A stretch of 64,000 nt of DNA from Kocuria dechangensis. Lineage in GTDB: Bacteria > Actinomycetota > Actinomycetes > Actinomycetales > Micrococcaceae. Within the stretch, counting starts at the first letter, position 1. Every line of letters starts with the position of its first letter. Position numbers and translations under genes: made by a program. The stretch lies in the NCBI RefSeq assembly GCF_014636775.1, contig NZ_BMEQ01000021.1:1-64000 (forward strand), read 5' to 3'. Below the pieces are notes generated by a model. It searched no databases, was not told the DNA's origin, and saw nothing but the letters and a program-made list of their open reading frames with translations. Shown in pieces: positions 48,230 through 59,573 of the stretch.

Positions 48230-49551
48230 GTCCGCTCGGCCGCCCGGCGTCCCGGCAGGCGGACGTCCTGGCGCAGATCCGCTCCCTCGCGGAGCCCCTG
48301 GACAGCGCGGCGGACCTGGACCGGCTCGTGGAGCGCAGTGCCGGCGCCCGGTTCGTGTGCGTGGGGGAAGCCTCCCACGGAACGCACGAGTACTACCACT
48401 GGCGGGCGCTGCTGAGCCGCCGCCTGATCGAGGAGCACGGCTTCACCTGGATCGGCGTCGAGGGGGACTGGCCGGACTGCTGGCGGCTCAACCGCTGGGT
48501 CCGCGGCCAGGGCGACCAGGACCTCGACGCGCACGGCGTGCTCGCCGGCTTCGAGCGGTGGCCCACCTGGATGTGGGCCAACGAGGACGTCGCGGAGTTC
48601 CTCGACTGGCTGCGCGAGGAGAACGAGGGCCGCCCCGAGCACGAGCAGGTGGGCTTCTACGGCCTGGACGTGTACTCGCTGTGGGACTCGCTGCGGGAGA
48701 TCATCACGTGGCTGGAGGCAAACGCCCCGGAGGCCCTGCCCGCGGCCCTGCGGGCGTGGCAGTGCTTCGTCCCCTTCCACGAGGACCCGCACGAGTACGC
48801 GTGGAGCACCCGGATCGTCCCGCAGAACTGCGAGGCCGACGTCGTCGCCCTCCTCGCCGAGGTCCGCCGCCGCACCCTGGACCGCGGGGAGGGGGACCCG
48901 GCCGCATTCGACGCCGCCCTCAACGCCATGGTGGCGGCCGACGCCGAGCGGTACTACCGCACGATGATCCGCGGCGACCGGCAGTCCTGGAACGTGCGGG
49001 ACGAGCACATGGCGGACACCGCGGAGCTGCTCTCCCGCCACCACGGCCCCGGGGCCAAGGGCCTCGTCTGGGAGCACAACTCCCACGTGGGCGACGCCCG
49101 GGCCACCGACATGTTCGACGCCGGGCTGGTCAACGTGGGCCAGCTGCTGCGCGAGCGGCACGCCCCGGAGGAGGTCGTGCTCGTCGGTTTCGCCTCCTGG
49201 ACGGGCACGGTGATCGCCGCGGAGGCCTGGGGCGACCCGGAGGAGGCCATGGCCGTCCCAGAGGCCCGTCCCGGCACCCACGAGGACCTGCTGCACCAGG
49301 CCCTCGGCGGGCCGGCGGCCATGGTCTTCGAGCGCGACCGCTCGGGCCCGTGGCTCGCCGGGCGCTTCGGGCACCGCGCGATCGGGGTGGTCTACCACCC
49401 GTGGCGCGAGGCCGGCAACTACGTCCCCACCCGCATGGGCGAGCGCTACGACGCGCTCCTGTGGTTCGAGCGGACGTCCGCGCTGCGGCCCCTGCACCAC
49501 GAGGAGCCGCCGGAGGAGCCGGAGTTCGAGACGGAGCCGAGCGGCTTCTAA
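48226..49551 (+). CDS. Erythromycin esterase-like protein
   Basis: A 441-residue member of the EreA-like family: GEASHGTHEYYHWRA with catalytic His/Glu, WIGVEGDWPDC, GFYGLDVYSLW and VWEHNSHVGDA. Acquired Ere enzymes open macrolide rings, but chromosomal members like this sit in stress regulons; in Mycobacterium the domain is fused to a PRTase (Rv2030c). Here the PRTase partner is a separate, translationally coupled gene. A macrolide-resistance role is not implied. Confidence 0.88.
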   Translation: MSPLGRPASRQADVLAQIRSLAEPLDSAADLDRLVERSAGARFVCVGEASHGTHEYYHWRALLSRRLIEEHGFTWIGVEGDWPDCWRLNRWVRGQGDQDLDAHGVLAGFERWPTWMWANEDVAEFLDWLREENEGRPEHEQVGFYGLDVYSLWDSLREIITWLEANAPEALPAALRAWQCFVPFHEDPHEYAWSTRIVPQNCEADVVALLAEVRRRTLDRGEGDPAAFDAALNAMVAADAERYYRTMIRGDRQSWNVRDEHMADTAELLSRHHGPGAKGLVWEHNSHVGDARATDMFDAGLVNVGQLLRERHAPEEVVLVGFASWTGTVIAAEAWGDPEEAMAVPEARPGTHEDLLHQALGGPAAMVFERDRSGPWLAGRFGHRAIGVVYHPWREAGNYVPTRMGERYDALLWFERTSALRPLHHEEPPEEPEFETEPSGF

Positions 49552-49584
49552 GGCGGGTGCCGCGCGCACCGCGGCCGAGGAGGA

Positions 49585-49610
49585 GGGCCGCCCGGGTGCC
49601 CGGGCGGCCC
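49585..49610 (+). terminator. Hairpin after the erythromycin-esterase gene
   Basis: Perfect 12-bp arms (49585-49596 with 49599-49610); the tight centre means the inner pairs open into a larger loop. It lies 25 nt before the next gene, so may be partial. Confidence 0.6.
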
Positions 49611-49634
49611 GCACGAGCACAGGAGGATCCCACC

Positions 49635-50078
49635 ATGAGCACAGCCGAGCAGGCCGTCCTCGTCGGCGTCGACGGTTCCGCGTGGTCCGCCAAGGCCCTG
49701 CGCACGGGCGCGCGGATCGCGGCGGCGGTGGGGGCGCCGCTGGAGGCGATCACCTGCTGGGACGTCGCCCCGGTGTACGCGGGGTACGGAACGTACGACG
49801 CCGAGTACTTCCACACCAGGGCACGGCAGACGCTCGACGACGCGGTGGCCGAGGCCTTCGGCGACGACCCGCCGGCCGGGCTGACGCGCAGACTGGTCCG
49901 CGGCCACCCGGCCGAGGAACTGGTGGAGGCGAGCCGGGGCGCGCAGCTGCTCGTCGTCGGCCGCCGGGGCACCGGGGGGTTCGGGGCCCTGCTGCTGGGC
50001 TCGGTGAGCTCGGCGTGCGTGGTGCACGCGCACTGCCCCGTGCTGGTCGTGCGGGAGGACGTCCCGGTGCGGATCTGA
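49635..50078 (+). CDS. Universal stress protein (1)
   Basis: A 147-residue single UspA domain: VLVGVDGSAWSAKALR at the start and the ATP-binding motif GRRGTGGFGALLLGSVS near the end (G-x2-G-x9-G-S/T). An AGGAGG ribosome site precedes ATG 49635. One of three related proteins within 3 kb. Confidence 0.93.
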   Translation: MSTAEQAVLVGVDGSAWSAKALRTGARIAAAVGAPLEAITCWDVAPVYAGYGTYDAEYFHTRARQTLDDAVAEAFGDDPPAGLTRRLVRGHPAEELVEASRGAQLLVVGRRGTGGFGALLLGSVSSACVVHAHCPVLVVREDVPVRI

Positions 50079-50086
50079 GCAGCGGA

Positions 50087-50117
50087 CCAGAGCCGCGGGT
50101 CTGAGCCGCGGCTCTGG
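50087..50117. terminator. Bidirectional terminator
   Basis: Perfect 12-bp stem (50087-50098 with 50106-50117) with loop GTCTGAG, between the universal stress gene and the convergent membrane-protein gene. Confidence 0.78.
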
Positions 50118-50141
50118 GGGCGGAGCCGTGCCGCGGGCCCC

Positions 50142-50696
50142 TCAGACCCCGGTCGTCTCGCGCGGTGCGGCGTCGGCCGGCGGACCGTGCGGGGGCTCCT
50201 CCCGGTCCTGGAAGAACCGCCGCCAGCCGATGAACAGCACCACGAGCAGTCCCACGGCGACCGCGGCGAACGTCATGCGCGTCTCCTGGGAGGCGAAGCT
50301 GCGCCCGATCGCGTAGATCAGGGTGAACAGCCCGCCCAGCATGATGCCGTTGGTCAGCACCTTGTTGCGCCTCTCCAGCGCCAGGCTCGCCGCGAGCAGC
50401 AGCACGGCGGCCGCGAGGGAGACGATGGCCACGTTCCGGTTGTAGATGTTCTGCTCGTCCCGCCACTGCTCCGACCGCTCGGCGTACTCCCGCTCCAGCT
50501 GCTGCTGCTCGGCGGTGAGCTCGTCCTGCCCGGGCTTGTACTGGAGCTCGGCCGGGTACTCGGGCATCTCCGGGCCGGGGTAGAACGTGTCGATCCCCAG
50601 GCCCACGAACAGGGCCAGCAGGGCGCCCAGGAAGAACGTGTAGACGATCTTCATGACCTGGTTGTCGTCAGCCCTCGCGAGCCTCTTCTCGGCCAC
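50142..50696 (-). CDS. Membrane protein, paralogue of the one at 45975
   Basis: A 184-residue protein: TM1 VYTFFLGALLALFVGLGID, an acidic/Gln-rich polar loop (QQQLEREYAERSEQWRDEQ) likely helical, then three TMs with LLAASLALERRNKVL and LGGLFTLIYAIGRSFASQET. GTG 50696 has a GGGG site; ATG 50654 is an alternative start. A GATAAT -10 lies at 50770-50765. Divergent from hsp20. Function unknown, but both copies neighbour stress genes. Confidence 0.8.
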   Translation of the reverse strand: MAEKRLARADDNQVMKIVYTFFLGALLALFVGLGIDTFYPGPEMPEYPAELQYKPGQDELTAEQQQLEREYAERSEQWRDEQNIYNRNVAIVSLAAAVLLLAASLALERRNKVLTNGIMLGGLFTLIYAIGRSFASQETRMTFAAVAVGLLVVLFIGWRRFFQDREEPPHGPPADAAPRETTGV

Positions 50697-50764
50697 GACA
50701 GCACCCCGTTCCGCGTCGTCCCGGCACGGCCCCCGCGCCGTTGCGGGGCCGTGATGATGCCCTG

Positions 50765-50770
50765 ATTATC
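50765..50770 (-). promoter_or_regulatory. -10 GATAAT of the membrane-protein gene
   Basis: GATAAT read on the minus strand, about 69 nt before GTG 50696. Its paralogue has GACAAT at 46674-46669, about 86 nt before its start, so the two promoters look alike. Confidence 0.45.
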
Positions 50771-50974
50771 GCCCCGTGACGGGTGCAAAGCCAGGGCGCG
50801 CGGCGTGTTCCCGTCATGTGCCCGCGAGGTGGGCGGGGACCCTTACGCGGGCGCGCTGCGGTGCCTACCCTGGCCGTGTCGGAGCAGGAAACCTGGCTCC
50901 CCCCGGCCCGCGGACCCAGGGCCGGGGACCGGACGCGCCGGTCGGGGGACCGGCGACATGCAGAGGAGACGATC

Positions 50975-51391
50975 ATGGCCGGACTGATGCGCCGGGACGT
51001 GTTCGAGATGCCGGAGCCCTTCCGCCGGCTGCTGGAGGGGGACGCCGAGACCTCGTGGCCGCGGGTGGAGGAGTACCGCGACGGCGACACGCTGGTGGTC
51101 CGGGCGGAGCTGCCCGGGATCGACCCCGACAAGGACGTCGAGCTCACGGTGGCGAACGACATGCTGCACCTGCGGGCCGAGCGGCGCGAGAAGACCGAGC
51201 ACAAGGACAAGAGCGGCTACCGCTCGGAGTTCCGCTACGGCTCCTTCTCCCGCACCGTCCCGCTGCCGAAGGGGTGCAAGGACGAGGACATCGCCGCGGC
51301 GTACCGGGACGGGGTGCTGGAGGTCCGCGTGCCGGTCGGGGAGCCGCCCGACCAGTCCGCCAGCAGGAAGATCCCCGTGTCCCGCGGCTGA
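50975..51391 (+). CDS. Hsp20/alpha-crystallin small heat-shock protein
   Basis: A 138-residue chaperone: N-terminal arm starting MAGLMRRDVFEMPEPFRRL, alpha-crystallin domain from PRVEEYRDGDTLVVRAELPG to GVLEVRVPV, and a short tail. The sequence resembles HspX-type proteins. A TACCCT -10 candidate lies near 50867. It binds unfolding proteins without ATP. Confidence 0.94.
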   Translation: MAGLMRRDVFEMPEPFRRLLEGDAETSWPRVEEYRDGDTLVVRAELPGIDPDKDVELTVANDMLHLRAERREKTEHKDKSGYRSEFRYGSFSRTVPLPKGCKDEDIAAAYRDGVLEVRVPVGEPPDQSASRKIPVSRG

Positions 51392-51404
51392 GCCGGGCGG
51401 GACG

Positions 51405-51470
51405 GACGCACGGGCGGGTGCGGCGGCGGAGGGACGGGGCCCCGGACCGCCGGCGCCGCCCCCGTGCGTC
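51405..51470 (+). terminator. Terminator after hsp20
   Basis: A 10-bp outer stem (51405-51414 with 51461-51470) encloses further GC pairing; it begins 13 nt after the hsp20 stop. Confidence 0.6.
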
Positions 51471-51590
51471 GTCGTACCGTGTGTTGCGGCGGGACCGTTG
51501 TGGGGGCCGGGACCGGACCCTATCGTGGAGGCAGGCGTGGTGCAGGCAGGCGGGCCGGTCCACGGTCCGCCCGGAGCGAGGGGGACCAGC

Positions 51591-52034
51591 ATGAGCGAGG
51601 CATCGGGCGAGGACCGGACCGGGGACCGGATCATCGTGGGGATCGACGGGTCGGACGCCTCGAAGGTGGCGCTGCGGACCGCGGCCCGGCTGGCGGAGGC
51701 CCTCGGCGCGCCCCTCGAGGCGATCATGTGCTGGGACGACCCGCTCCTGTACGAGAGCGCCCGCGTGGTCGACCCCGACGAGTTCCGCGTCGCCAGCGAG
51801 CAGGAGTTCGAGCGCACGCTCACGGACGTCTTCGGGGACCGGCGTCCGTCCTGGCTGACCACCCGCCACCTGCGCGGGCAGCCGTCCGAGCGGCTCATCG
51901 AGGAGAGCGAGGGCGCGCAGATGCTCGTGGTCGGCCGCCGCGGCACGGGCGGGATGCTGGGCATGATCCTGGGCTCCGTCAGCTCCGCCGTCGTGTCCCA
52001 CGCGAAGTGCTCGGTGCTCGTCGTGCGCCAGTGA
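51591..52034 (+). CDS. Universal stress protein (2)
   Basis: A 147-residue UspA domain: IIVGIDGSDASKVALR and ATP motif GRRGTGGMLGMILGSVS, as in copy 1. Promoter candidate: TTGTGG, 17 nt, TATCGT (about 51515-51520). It has its own leader and a GAGGGGG ribosome site. Confidence 0.93.
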   Translation: MSEASGEDRTGDRIIVGIDGSDASKVALRTAARLAEALGAPLEAIMCWDDPLLYESARVVDPDEFRVASEQEFERTLTDVFGDRRPSWLTTRHLRGQPSERLIEESEGAQMLVVGRRGTGGMLGMILGSVSSAVVSHAKCSVLVVRQ

Positions 52035-52155
52035 TCCGGCCGTCCCGCCGGGGCACGACGCGGACGGGCGCGGCCCTATGGCCGGCGGGGCCCCGGGGCT
52101 ACCCTGGCAGGAGGGGCGTGCCCGCCGCGGAACGCCGGAACGAGGGGGTTCGGTC

Positions 52156-52581
52156 ATGAGTGCACCGTCGGATCAGCGGATTCTCGTGGGGGTGGACGGC
52201 TCCGAGGCCTCGCAGGAGGCGCTGCGGCTGGGCGCCCGGCTCGCGCAGGCCCTGGGCGCCCCCCTGGAGGCGATGGCGTGCGCGGGGGATCCCACCGTGC
52301 TGGACTCCGACCTGCTCATCGACGACGAGGCGCTGCGGGCCGGCTACCGGCGGATGCTCACCGGGACGGTCGAGGCGGTCTTCGGCGACCACGTCCCGGA
52401 GAACCTGACCCTCACGGTGACGAACGGCCGCCCGGCGGGCCGGCTCATCACCGAGAGCGAGACCGCCCAGCTGCTCGTCCTCGGGCGGCGCGGCCGCTCG
52501 GGGCTGCTCGGCTCCCTGGGCTCCGTCAGCAACGCGTGCGTGGCCTACGCCCACTGCCCGGTGATCGTCGTCCGGGGCTGA
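52156..52581 (+). CDS. Universal stress protein (3)
   Basis: A 141-residue UspA domain: ILVGVDGSEASQEALR. The nucleotide loop reads GRRGRSGLLGSLGSVS, so the Thr-Gly of copies 1 and 2 is Arg-Ser and one residue of spacing differs; ATP binding may differ. A TACCCT -10 candidate lies near 52097. Confidence 0.92.
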   Translation: MSAPSDQRILVGVDGSEASQEALRLGARLAQALGAPLEAMACAGDPTVLDSDLLIDDEALRAGYRRMLTGTVEAVFGDHVPENLTLTVTNGRPAGRLITESETAQLLVLGRRGRSGLLGSLGSVSNACVAYAHCPVIVVRG

Positions 52582-52647
52582 GCACCGGGGTCGAGAAACG
52601 GGGCCGAGAAACGGACCTGAGGCCGGGCCCGGCGAGTCGCGGGCGGC

Positions 52648-54536
52648 TCAGTCCTGCTCGTGCCGGGAGCCGCGCAGGGCCCGCAGCGCGTTGAGGATGG
52701 CCAGCAGGTCTACCGCCTCCTGGCTCAGGGCCCCGAAGATCGCGGGGATCACCCCGGTCGCGGCGACCAGCATGAGCGCCACGGACAGGGCGATGCCCAG
52801 CCAGATGCTCTGCAGCGCCACCTGCACGGTGCGCCGGCCGATCCGCACGGCGGTGGCGGTGCGGGCGAGGTCCTCGGTGAGGATCACGACGTCGGCGGAC
52901 TCGCTGGCGGCCGTGGCCCCGCGCGCGCCCATGGCCACCCCGACGTCGGCGGCGGCGAGCACCGGCGCGTCGTTGACGCCGTCGCCCACCATCAGCACGG
53001 GCCGGGCGGGTGCGTCGCGCACCGTGCGGACCTTGTCCTCGGGCAGGCACTCGGCCCGCACGTGCGGGATGCCCACCGCGGCGGCGACGTGCGCCACGGT
53101 CGCCCGGACGTCGCCGCTGAGGATCATCCGCTCGCGCACGCCCAGGGCCTCGAGCTGGGCCATGGTGGCCGCGGCGTCGGCGCGCACCTGGTCGCTCATC
53201 ACGAGCGTGCCGGCGAAGCGCCCGTCCACGGCCACGTAGACGGCCAGCTCGCCGGGGCCCAGCGGCTGCTCGGCCACGCCCGTGGAGCACGCGGCCACGT
53301 GGGCGCGCTTGCCCACGACGACCTCGTGGCCGCCGACCCGCGCGGTCACCCCGTGGGTGGCCTCCTCGTGGGCGGCCGCGGCGGGGATCAGCTCGAGCCC
53401 CCGGGCGACGGCGGCCTCCCGCACGGAGGTCGCGAGCACGTGGGAGGAGTACTCCTCGGCGGAGGCGGCCAGGCGCAGCAGCTCGTCCCCGGTCCAGGGG
53501 GCGCGGGGGTGGACGGCCAGCAGCTCGGGCCGGCCGTAGGTGATGGTCCCGGTCTTGTCGAACGCGGCGGTGCGCACGGCGGCGAGCCGCTCGAGGGTGC
53601 CGGCGTTCTTGATGATGATGCCGTTGCGCGCCGCCCGGCTCATCCCGCCCAGGAACGCGACCGGTGCGGCGAGCAGCAGGGGGCACGGGGTGGCGACCAC
53701 GAGCACCTCGGCGAAGACCACCACGTCCCCGTGGTACCACCAGGCCAGGCCGGCCACGAGGAACGCGAACACGGTGAACGGGACGGCGTAGCGGTCGGCC
53801 AGGCGCACCACCGGGGCCCGGGACTCGGCGGCCTCGCGCACCATCGCCACGATCTTGGAGTACTGGCTGTCCGCGACGGTCGCCGTGGCCCGCAGCACCA
53901 CGGCCTGCTGCTCGTTGAGGGCGCCGGAGAGCACCGGATCGCCCGCGCGGCGGGTCACGGGCAGGCTCTCCCCGGTGATCGAGGACTCGTCGAAGTCGGC
54001 CTCCGCGTCCACGAGGTCCCCGTCCACGGGCACGACCTCCGCGGGGCGGACCATCAGCTGGTCGCCGGGGCGGACCTCCTCCACCGGGACGTCCTCGACC
54101 GAGCCGTCCGGGCGCAGGCGGTGGGCGAGGACGGGGGCGCGCTCGAGCAGCGCGTTGAGCTCCTTGCGCGCCCGGTTCGCGGCGTAGTCCTCCAGCGCCT
54201 GTCCCCCCGTGAGCATGAGCACGACGACGAGGGAGGCGAGGTACTCGCCCACCACCACGGTGGCCGTGACGGCGGTGACGGCCAGCAGGTCGACGCCCCA
54301 GTGCCCGGCGAGGACGTCCTGGACCATGCCCCAGGCGACCTTCGCGGCGACCGCCAGGGCCCATCCGGAGCCGAGCCACTGCGCGGCCACGGGCTGCCCC
54401 GTGAGCAGCAGCCCCACGACCCCCAGGCCCACGGCCAGGGTCACGGCGACCAGCGGGTAGCGCCGCGGGAACTCCAGCAGCCGGACGGCGCGGCGCGGGG
54501 CGAGGTGCGTGTCCGGCCGTGCGCCGAGGGAGAGGG

Positions 54537-54540
<4 letters not shown>
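52648..54540 (-). CDS. P1B-type (heavy-metal) ATPase with TPC motif
   Basis: A 630-residue transporter. The membrane metal motif is VVATPCPLLLAAPVAF (TPC instead of CPC). It has DESSITGESLPV, phosphorylation site FDKTGTITYG and hinge GDGVNDAPVLAAADVGVAMG. There is no N-terminal metal-binding domain. The usual SEHP locus reads SSHV, so the Pro is missing. Metal specificity cannot be assigned from these odd motifs. Its ATG overlaps the PEP synthase stop (ATGA), so it is the last gene of a four-gene operon. Confidence 0.9.
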
Positions 54541-56990
<2,450 letters not shown>

Positions 56991-56991
56991 G

Positions 56992-57417
56992 TCAGGCCCT
57001 GCGCTCCAGCAGTGCGGCGCACGCCCGCTCGCACCGCTCGCAGGCCTCGGCGGCGGCCCCGCAGTGCTCGTAGGTCTCCGCGTGCCGCTCGCACGCCTCC
57101 CGGCAGGTGGCGGCCGCCGCGCGGCACGACTCCAGCAGGGGCACCAGCACGGCCCGGCCGTCGCCGGGGACCGGGAAGCTCAGGCGGGCCAGCACCGCCG
57201 CCGTGGCGGAGCAGATCGCCGCGCAGTCCTGCTCGGCGCGCACGCACTCCCGCAGCTGCGCGACCTCGTCCTCGTCGAGGCAGGCGTCGGCCGCGATCAG
57301 GCAGATCTCGGCCGTCTCCAGGCACACCTCGACGCACTCGGCCTCGGCCGACCGCTCCCCGCTGGTGACGTCCGGCGCGGCCGGGTGCGCCATGAGTGCT
57401 CGGTGGATGCTGGACAT
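56992..57417 (-). CDS. Cys-rich four-helix bundle protein (DUF326, copper-binding type)
   Basis: A 141-residue protein with about 14 Cys spaced along predicted helices (ECVEVC, EICLIAADAC, QDCAAIC, ATCREAC, EACERCERAC), the pattern of copper-storage (Csp) and DUF326 proteins. GGAGGAGGG precedes ATG 57417. It lies in an operon with a P1B ATPase, which supports a metal role, possibly storage or delivery of copper(I). There is no signal peptide. Confidence 0.83.
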   Translation of the reverse strand: MSSIHRALMAHPAAPDVTSGERSAEAECVEVCLETAEICLIAADACLDEDEVAQLRECVRAEQDCAAICSATAAVLARLSFPVPGDGRAVLVPLLESCRAAAATCREACERHAETYEHCGAAAEACERCERACAALLERRA

Positions 57418-57470
57418 GGGCCCTCCTCCATCTCGTGGTCCGCCGTGCCTCGTGGCGACGGCGGGGACGC

Positions 57471-57878
57471 TCAGCCGGCGAGCCGGGACCGGGCCGGGGC
57501 CCGGCGGCGGGCGAGGGCGGCCTGCGCGGCCGGGCCCGTCCGCTCGGCGTGCCGGCGCGGGCCGGTCCAGGCGGCGAGCCGCGTCACGACGTCGTGGGCC
57601 GGCAGCTCCTCGGGGAGCACGAACTCCACCGGCGGGGTGTCCGGCACGGCGTCCTCGTGCTCGGTGGACCAGCGCATCATGTCCACGGCGGAGGCCTCCA
57701 CGTGGAGGGCCGCGGTGGCGTCCACGACCACGGCGATGCCGGGGACCAGGGTGCGGGCGCGGCGCACCAGCGGGCTCAGGGCCCGGTGGTTCACCTCGGT
57801 GAGGCAACCGGTGACGACCAGTCGGACGTGCCTCCCGTCCAGGTCGACCTGGACGAGAACGGTCAGCTTGTGGTGCAT
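57471..57878 (-). CDS. STAS-like small protein, first gene of the ppsA operon
   Basis: A 135-residue protein. Strand-helix pattern VDLDGRHVRLVVTGCLT, then LVPGIAVVVDATAALHVEASAVDMM, resembles a STAS (anti-anti-sigma) domain, followed by a basic Ala/Arg-rich C-terminus. The conserved Ser of true antagonists is not obvious. ATG 57878 has GGGGGA upstream. Being first in the operon with the Cys-rich protein, ppsA and the ATPase, it could regulate the stress response; the family call is tentative. Confidence 0.6.
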   Translation of the reverse strand: MHHKLTVLVQVDLDGRHVRLVVTGCLTEVNHRALSPLVRRARTLVPGIAVVVDATAALHVEASAVDMMRWSTEHEDAVPDTPPVEFVLPEELPAHDVVTRLAAWTGPRRHAERTGPAAQAALARRRAPARSRLAG

Positions 57879-58026
57879 GGATCCCCCATCGCGGCGAGTA
57901 CAGCGCGGTCGGCTGCTCGGCCTTCCGCACCCCACGCTAGGGAAGTGAGACCTGCGTCACCAACACGGGAGCACCCGGGGGCCCCACATTTCGCCAACCG
58001 AAGAGTAGCTTCGGGGTCTCCCCGGC

Positions 58027-59385
58027 TCAGCCCAGGGGGGAGGGCATCCGCGTGGTGTCCGGGGCGAGGGGGTCCGAGCCCACGGTCCCGCGGCCGCGGG
58101 CCAGGAACGTCATGACGTGGTAGACGACCAGCGTGGTGGCCGTCCCCAGGGCGATGCCTGCGAACTGCAGCCCCGAGGCCTCCCACGTGTAGTCCGCGAC
58201 GCCGACGATCATGGCCACGGCCGCGGTGGTGAGGTTGACGGGGTTGGAGAAGTCCACGCGGTTCTGCACCCAGATCCGCACGCCCAGCATGCCGATCATC
58301 CCGTACAGCACCGTGGCGGCCCCGCCGAGGACGCCGGCGGGCACCGTGGCGACGGCCGCGCCGAAGACCGGGAAGACGCTCAGCAGGACCGCGACGACCG
58401 CCGCGACCCAGTAGGCGGCGGTCGAGTACACCCGCGTGGCCGCCATGACGCCGATGTTCTCCGCGTAGGTGGTGGTGCCGGAGCCGCCGCCGGAGCCCGC
58501 GATCACCGTGGCCAGCCCGTCGGACATGATGGCGCGCCCGATGAAGGGGTCCAGATCGTCGCCGGTCATGAGGGCCACGGACTTCACGTGCCCGATGTTC
58601 TCGGCGACCAGGACCAGGATCACCGGGACGAACAGGCCCATGAGGGACAGGTGGAACTCGGGGGCCTGGAACTGGGGCAGACCGACGAGGCCCTGCTCCC
58701 GCCACGCGGCGTCGATGGTGGAGAAGTCCACCTCGCCGCGCAGCACGGCGGTGACGTAGCCGATGACCACCCCCATCAGGATGGACAGCCGGCCGAGCAG
58801 GCCCCGGAACAGCACCGAGATGAGGATGATGGACGCGAGCGTCACGAGCGCGGTGACGGGCGCGGCCATGAAGTTGTCCTTGGCCGAGGGCGCCAGGTTG
58901 AAGCCGATGAGCGCCACGATCGTGCCCGTGACGAGCGGCGGCATGAGCCTCTGCAGCCACGCCGTGCCGGCGAACTGCACGACCAGCCCGATGAGGAACA
59001 GCGCGGCGCCGGCCATCACCACCCCGCCCAGCGCCCCGCCGGGCCCGTACTGGTTCGTCGACGCCGAGATCGGGGCGATGAAGGCGAAGGACGAGCCGAG
59101 GTAGGAGGGCACCCGCCCGGCCGTGACCAGCAGGAACAGGATCGTGCCGACGCCGGAGAAGAACAGCGTCGTCGACGGCGGGAAGCCGGTGATCAGCGGG
59201 ACGAGGAACGTGGCGCCGAACATGGCCACCACGTGCTGCGCGCCGATGGTGACGGTCCTGGGCCAGGTGAGCCGTTCGCGCGGCCTCACGACCTCCCCGG
59301 CCGTGACGGTGCGCCCGTCGCCGTGGAGGGTCCAGCCCAGTCCGAGACGGGCGGTGGTGGTGCGTCCGGGCACGGGGGAACTCAT
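58027..59385 (-). CDS. Uracil/xanthine permease, NCS2 (UraA) family
   Basis: A 452-residue carrier with about 14 membrane segments. Family signatures are SSFAFIAPISAS in TM3, VAENIGHVKSVA, and TTYAENIGVMAATRVYS around the substrate site. Likely uracil:H+ symport; xanthine is the alternative. GAGGAG precedes ATG 59385. It is divergent from the iron enzyme at 59574. Confidence 0.9.
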   Translation of the reverse strand: MSSPVPGRTTTARLGLGWTLHGDGRTVTAGEVVRPRERLTWPRTVTIGAQHVVAMFGATFLVPLITGFPPSTTLFFSGVGTILFLLVTAGRVPSYLGSSFAFIAPISASTNQYGPGGALGGVVMAGAALFLIGLVVQFAGTAWLQRLMPPLVTGTIVALIGFNLAPSAKDNFMAAPVTALVTLASIILISVLFRGLLGRLSILMGVVIGYVTAVLRGEVDFSTIDAAWREQGLVGLPQFQAPEFHLSLMGLFVPVILVLVAENIGHVKSVALMTGDDLDPFIGRAIMSDGLATVIAGSGGGSGTTTYAENIGVMAATRVYSTAAYWVAAVVAVLLSVFPVFGAAVATVPAGVLGGAATVLYGMIGMLGVRIWVQNRVDFSNPVNLTTAAVAMIVGVADYTWEASGLQFAGIALGTATTLVVYHVMTFLARGRGTVGSDPLAPDTTRMPSPLG

Positions 59386-59506
59386 GCGGGTCTCCTCGAC
59401 GGCGGGGTGGGGGCCCGGATCCGGGCCCCCCACACTGTACTCGGTGCGCCCGCCGGGCCGGCAGCCCGGGCCGGGCCTCCCGCGCGGACATGTCGGTCCC
59501 GGCCAA

Positions 59507-59536
59507 TATGATCAGCACGGTGACGGAAACTATGAT
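59507..59536 (+). promoter_or_regulatory. Two TATGAT -10 candidates before the iron-enzyme gene
   Basis: TATGAT occurs at 59507-59512 and 59531-59536, 24 nt apart, in the divergent region with uraA. The second is 38 nt before ATG 59574, which has CAGGAG upstream. Confidence 0.5.
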
Positions 59537-59573
59537 GGTGGGCGATCGCCCCACCGCCCGGACAGGAGTCGAC

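Noticed and set aside
48226-49551. Macrolide resistance gene
   Set aside because: The protein is a chromosomal family member in a stress operon, not an acquired Ere enzyme; substrate cannot be inferred from the fold name.
46584-52155. Canonical DosR/DevR boxes (GGGACT-WW-AGTCCC type)
   Set aside because: Several GGGAC half-sites occur upstream of the stress genes, but none is joined to a proper second half; in GC-rich DNA these are expected by chance.
52582-52647. Strong terminator between the third universal stress gene and the ATPase gene
   Set aside because: Only a short GCCGGGCCCGGC pairing and a GAGAAACGG direct repeat are present; too weak to call.
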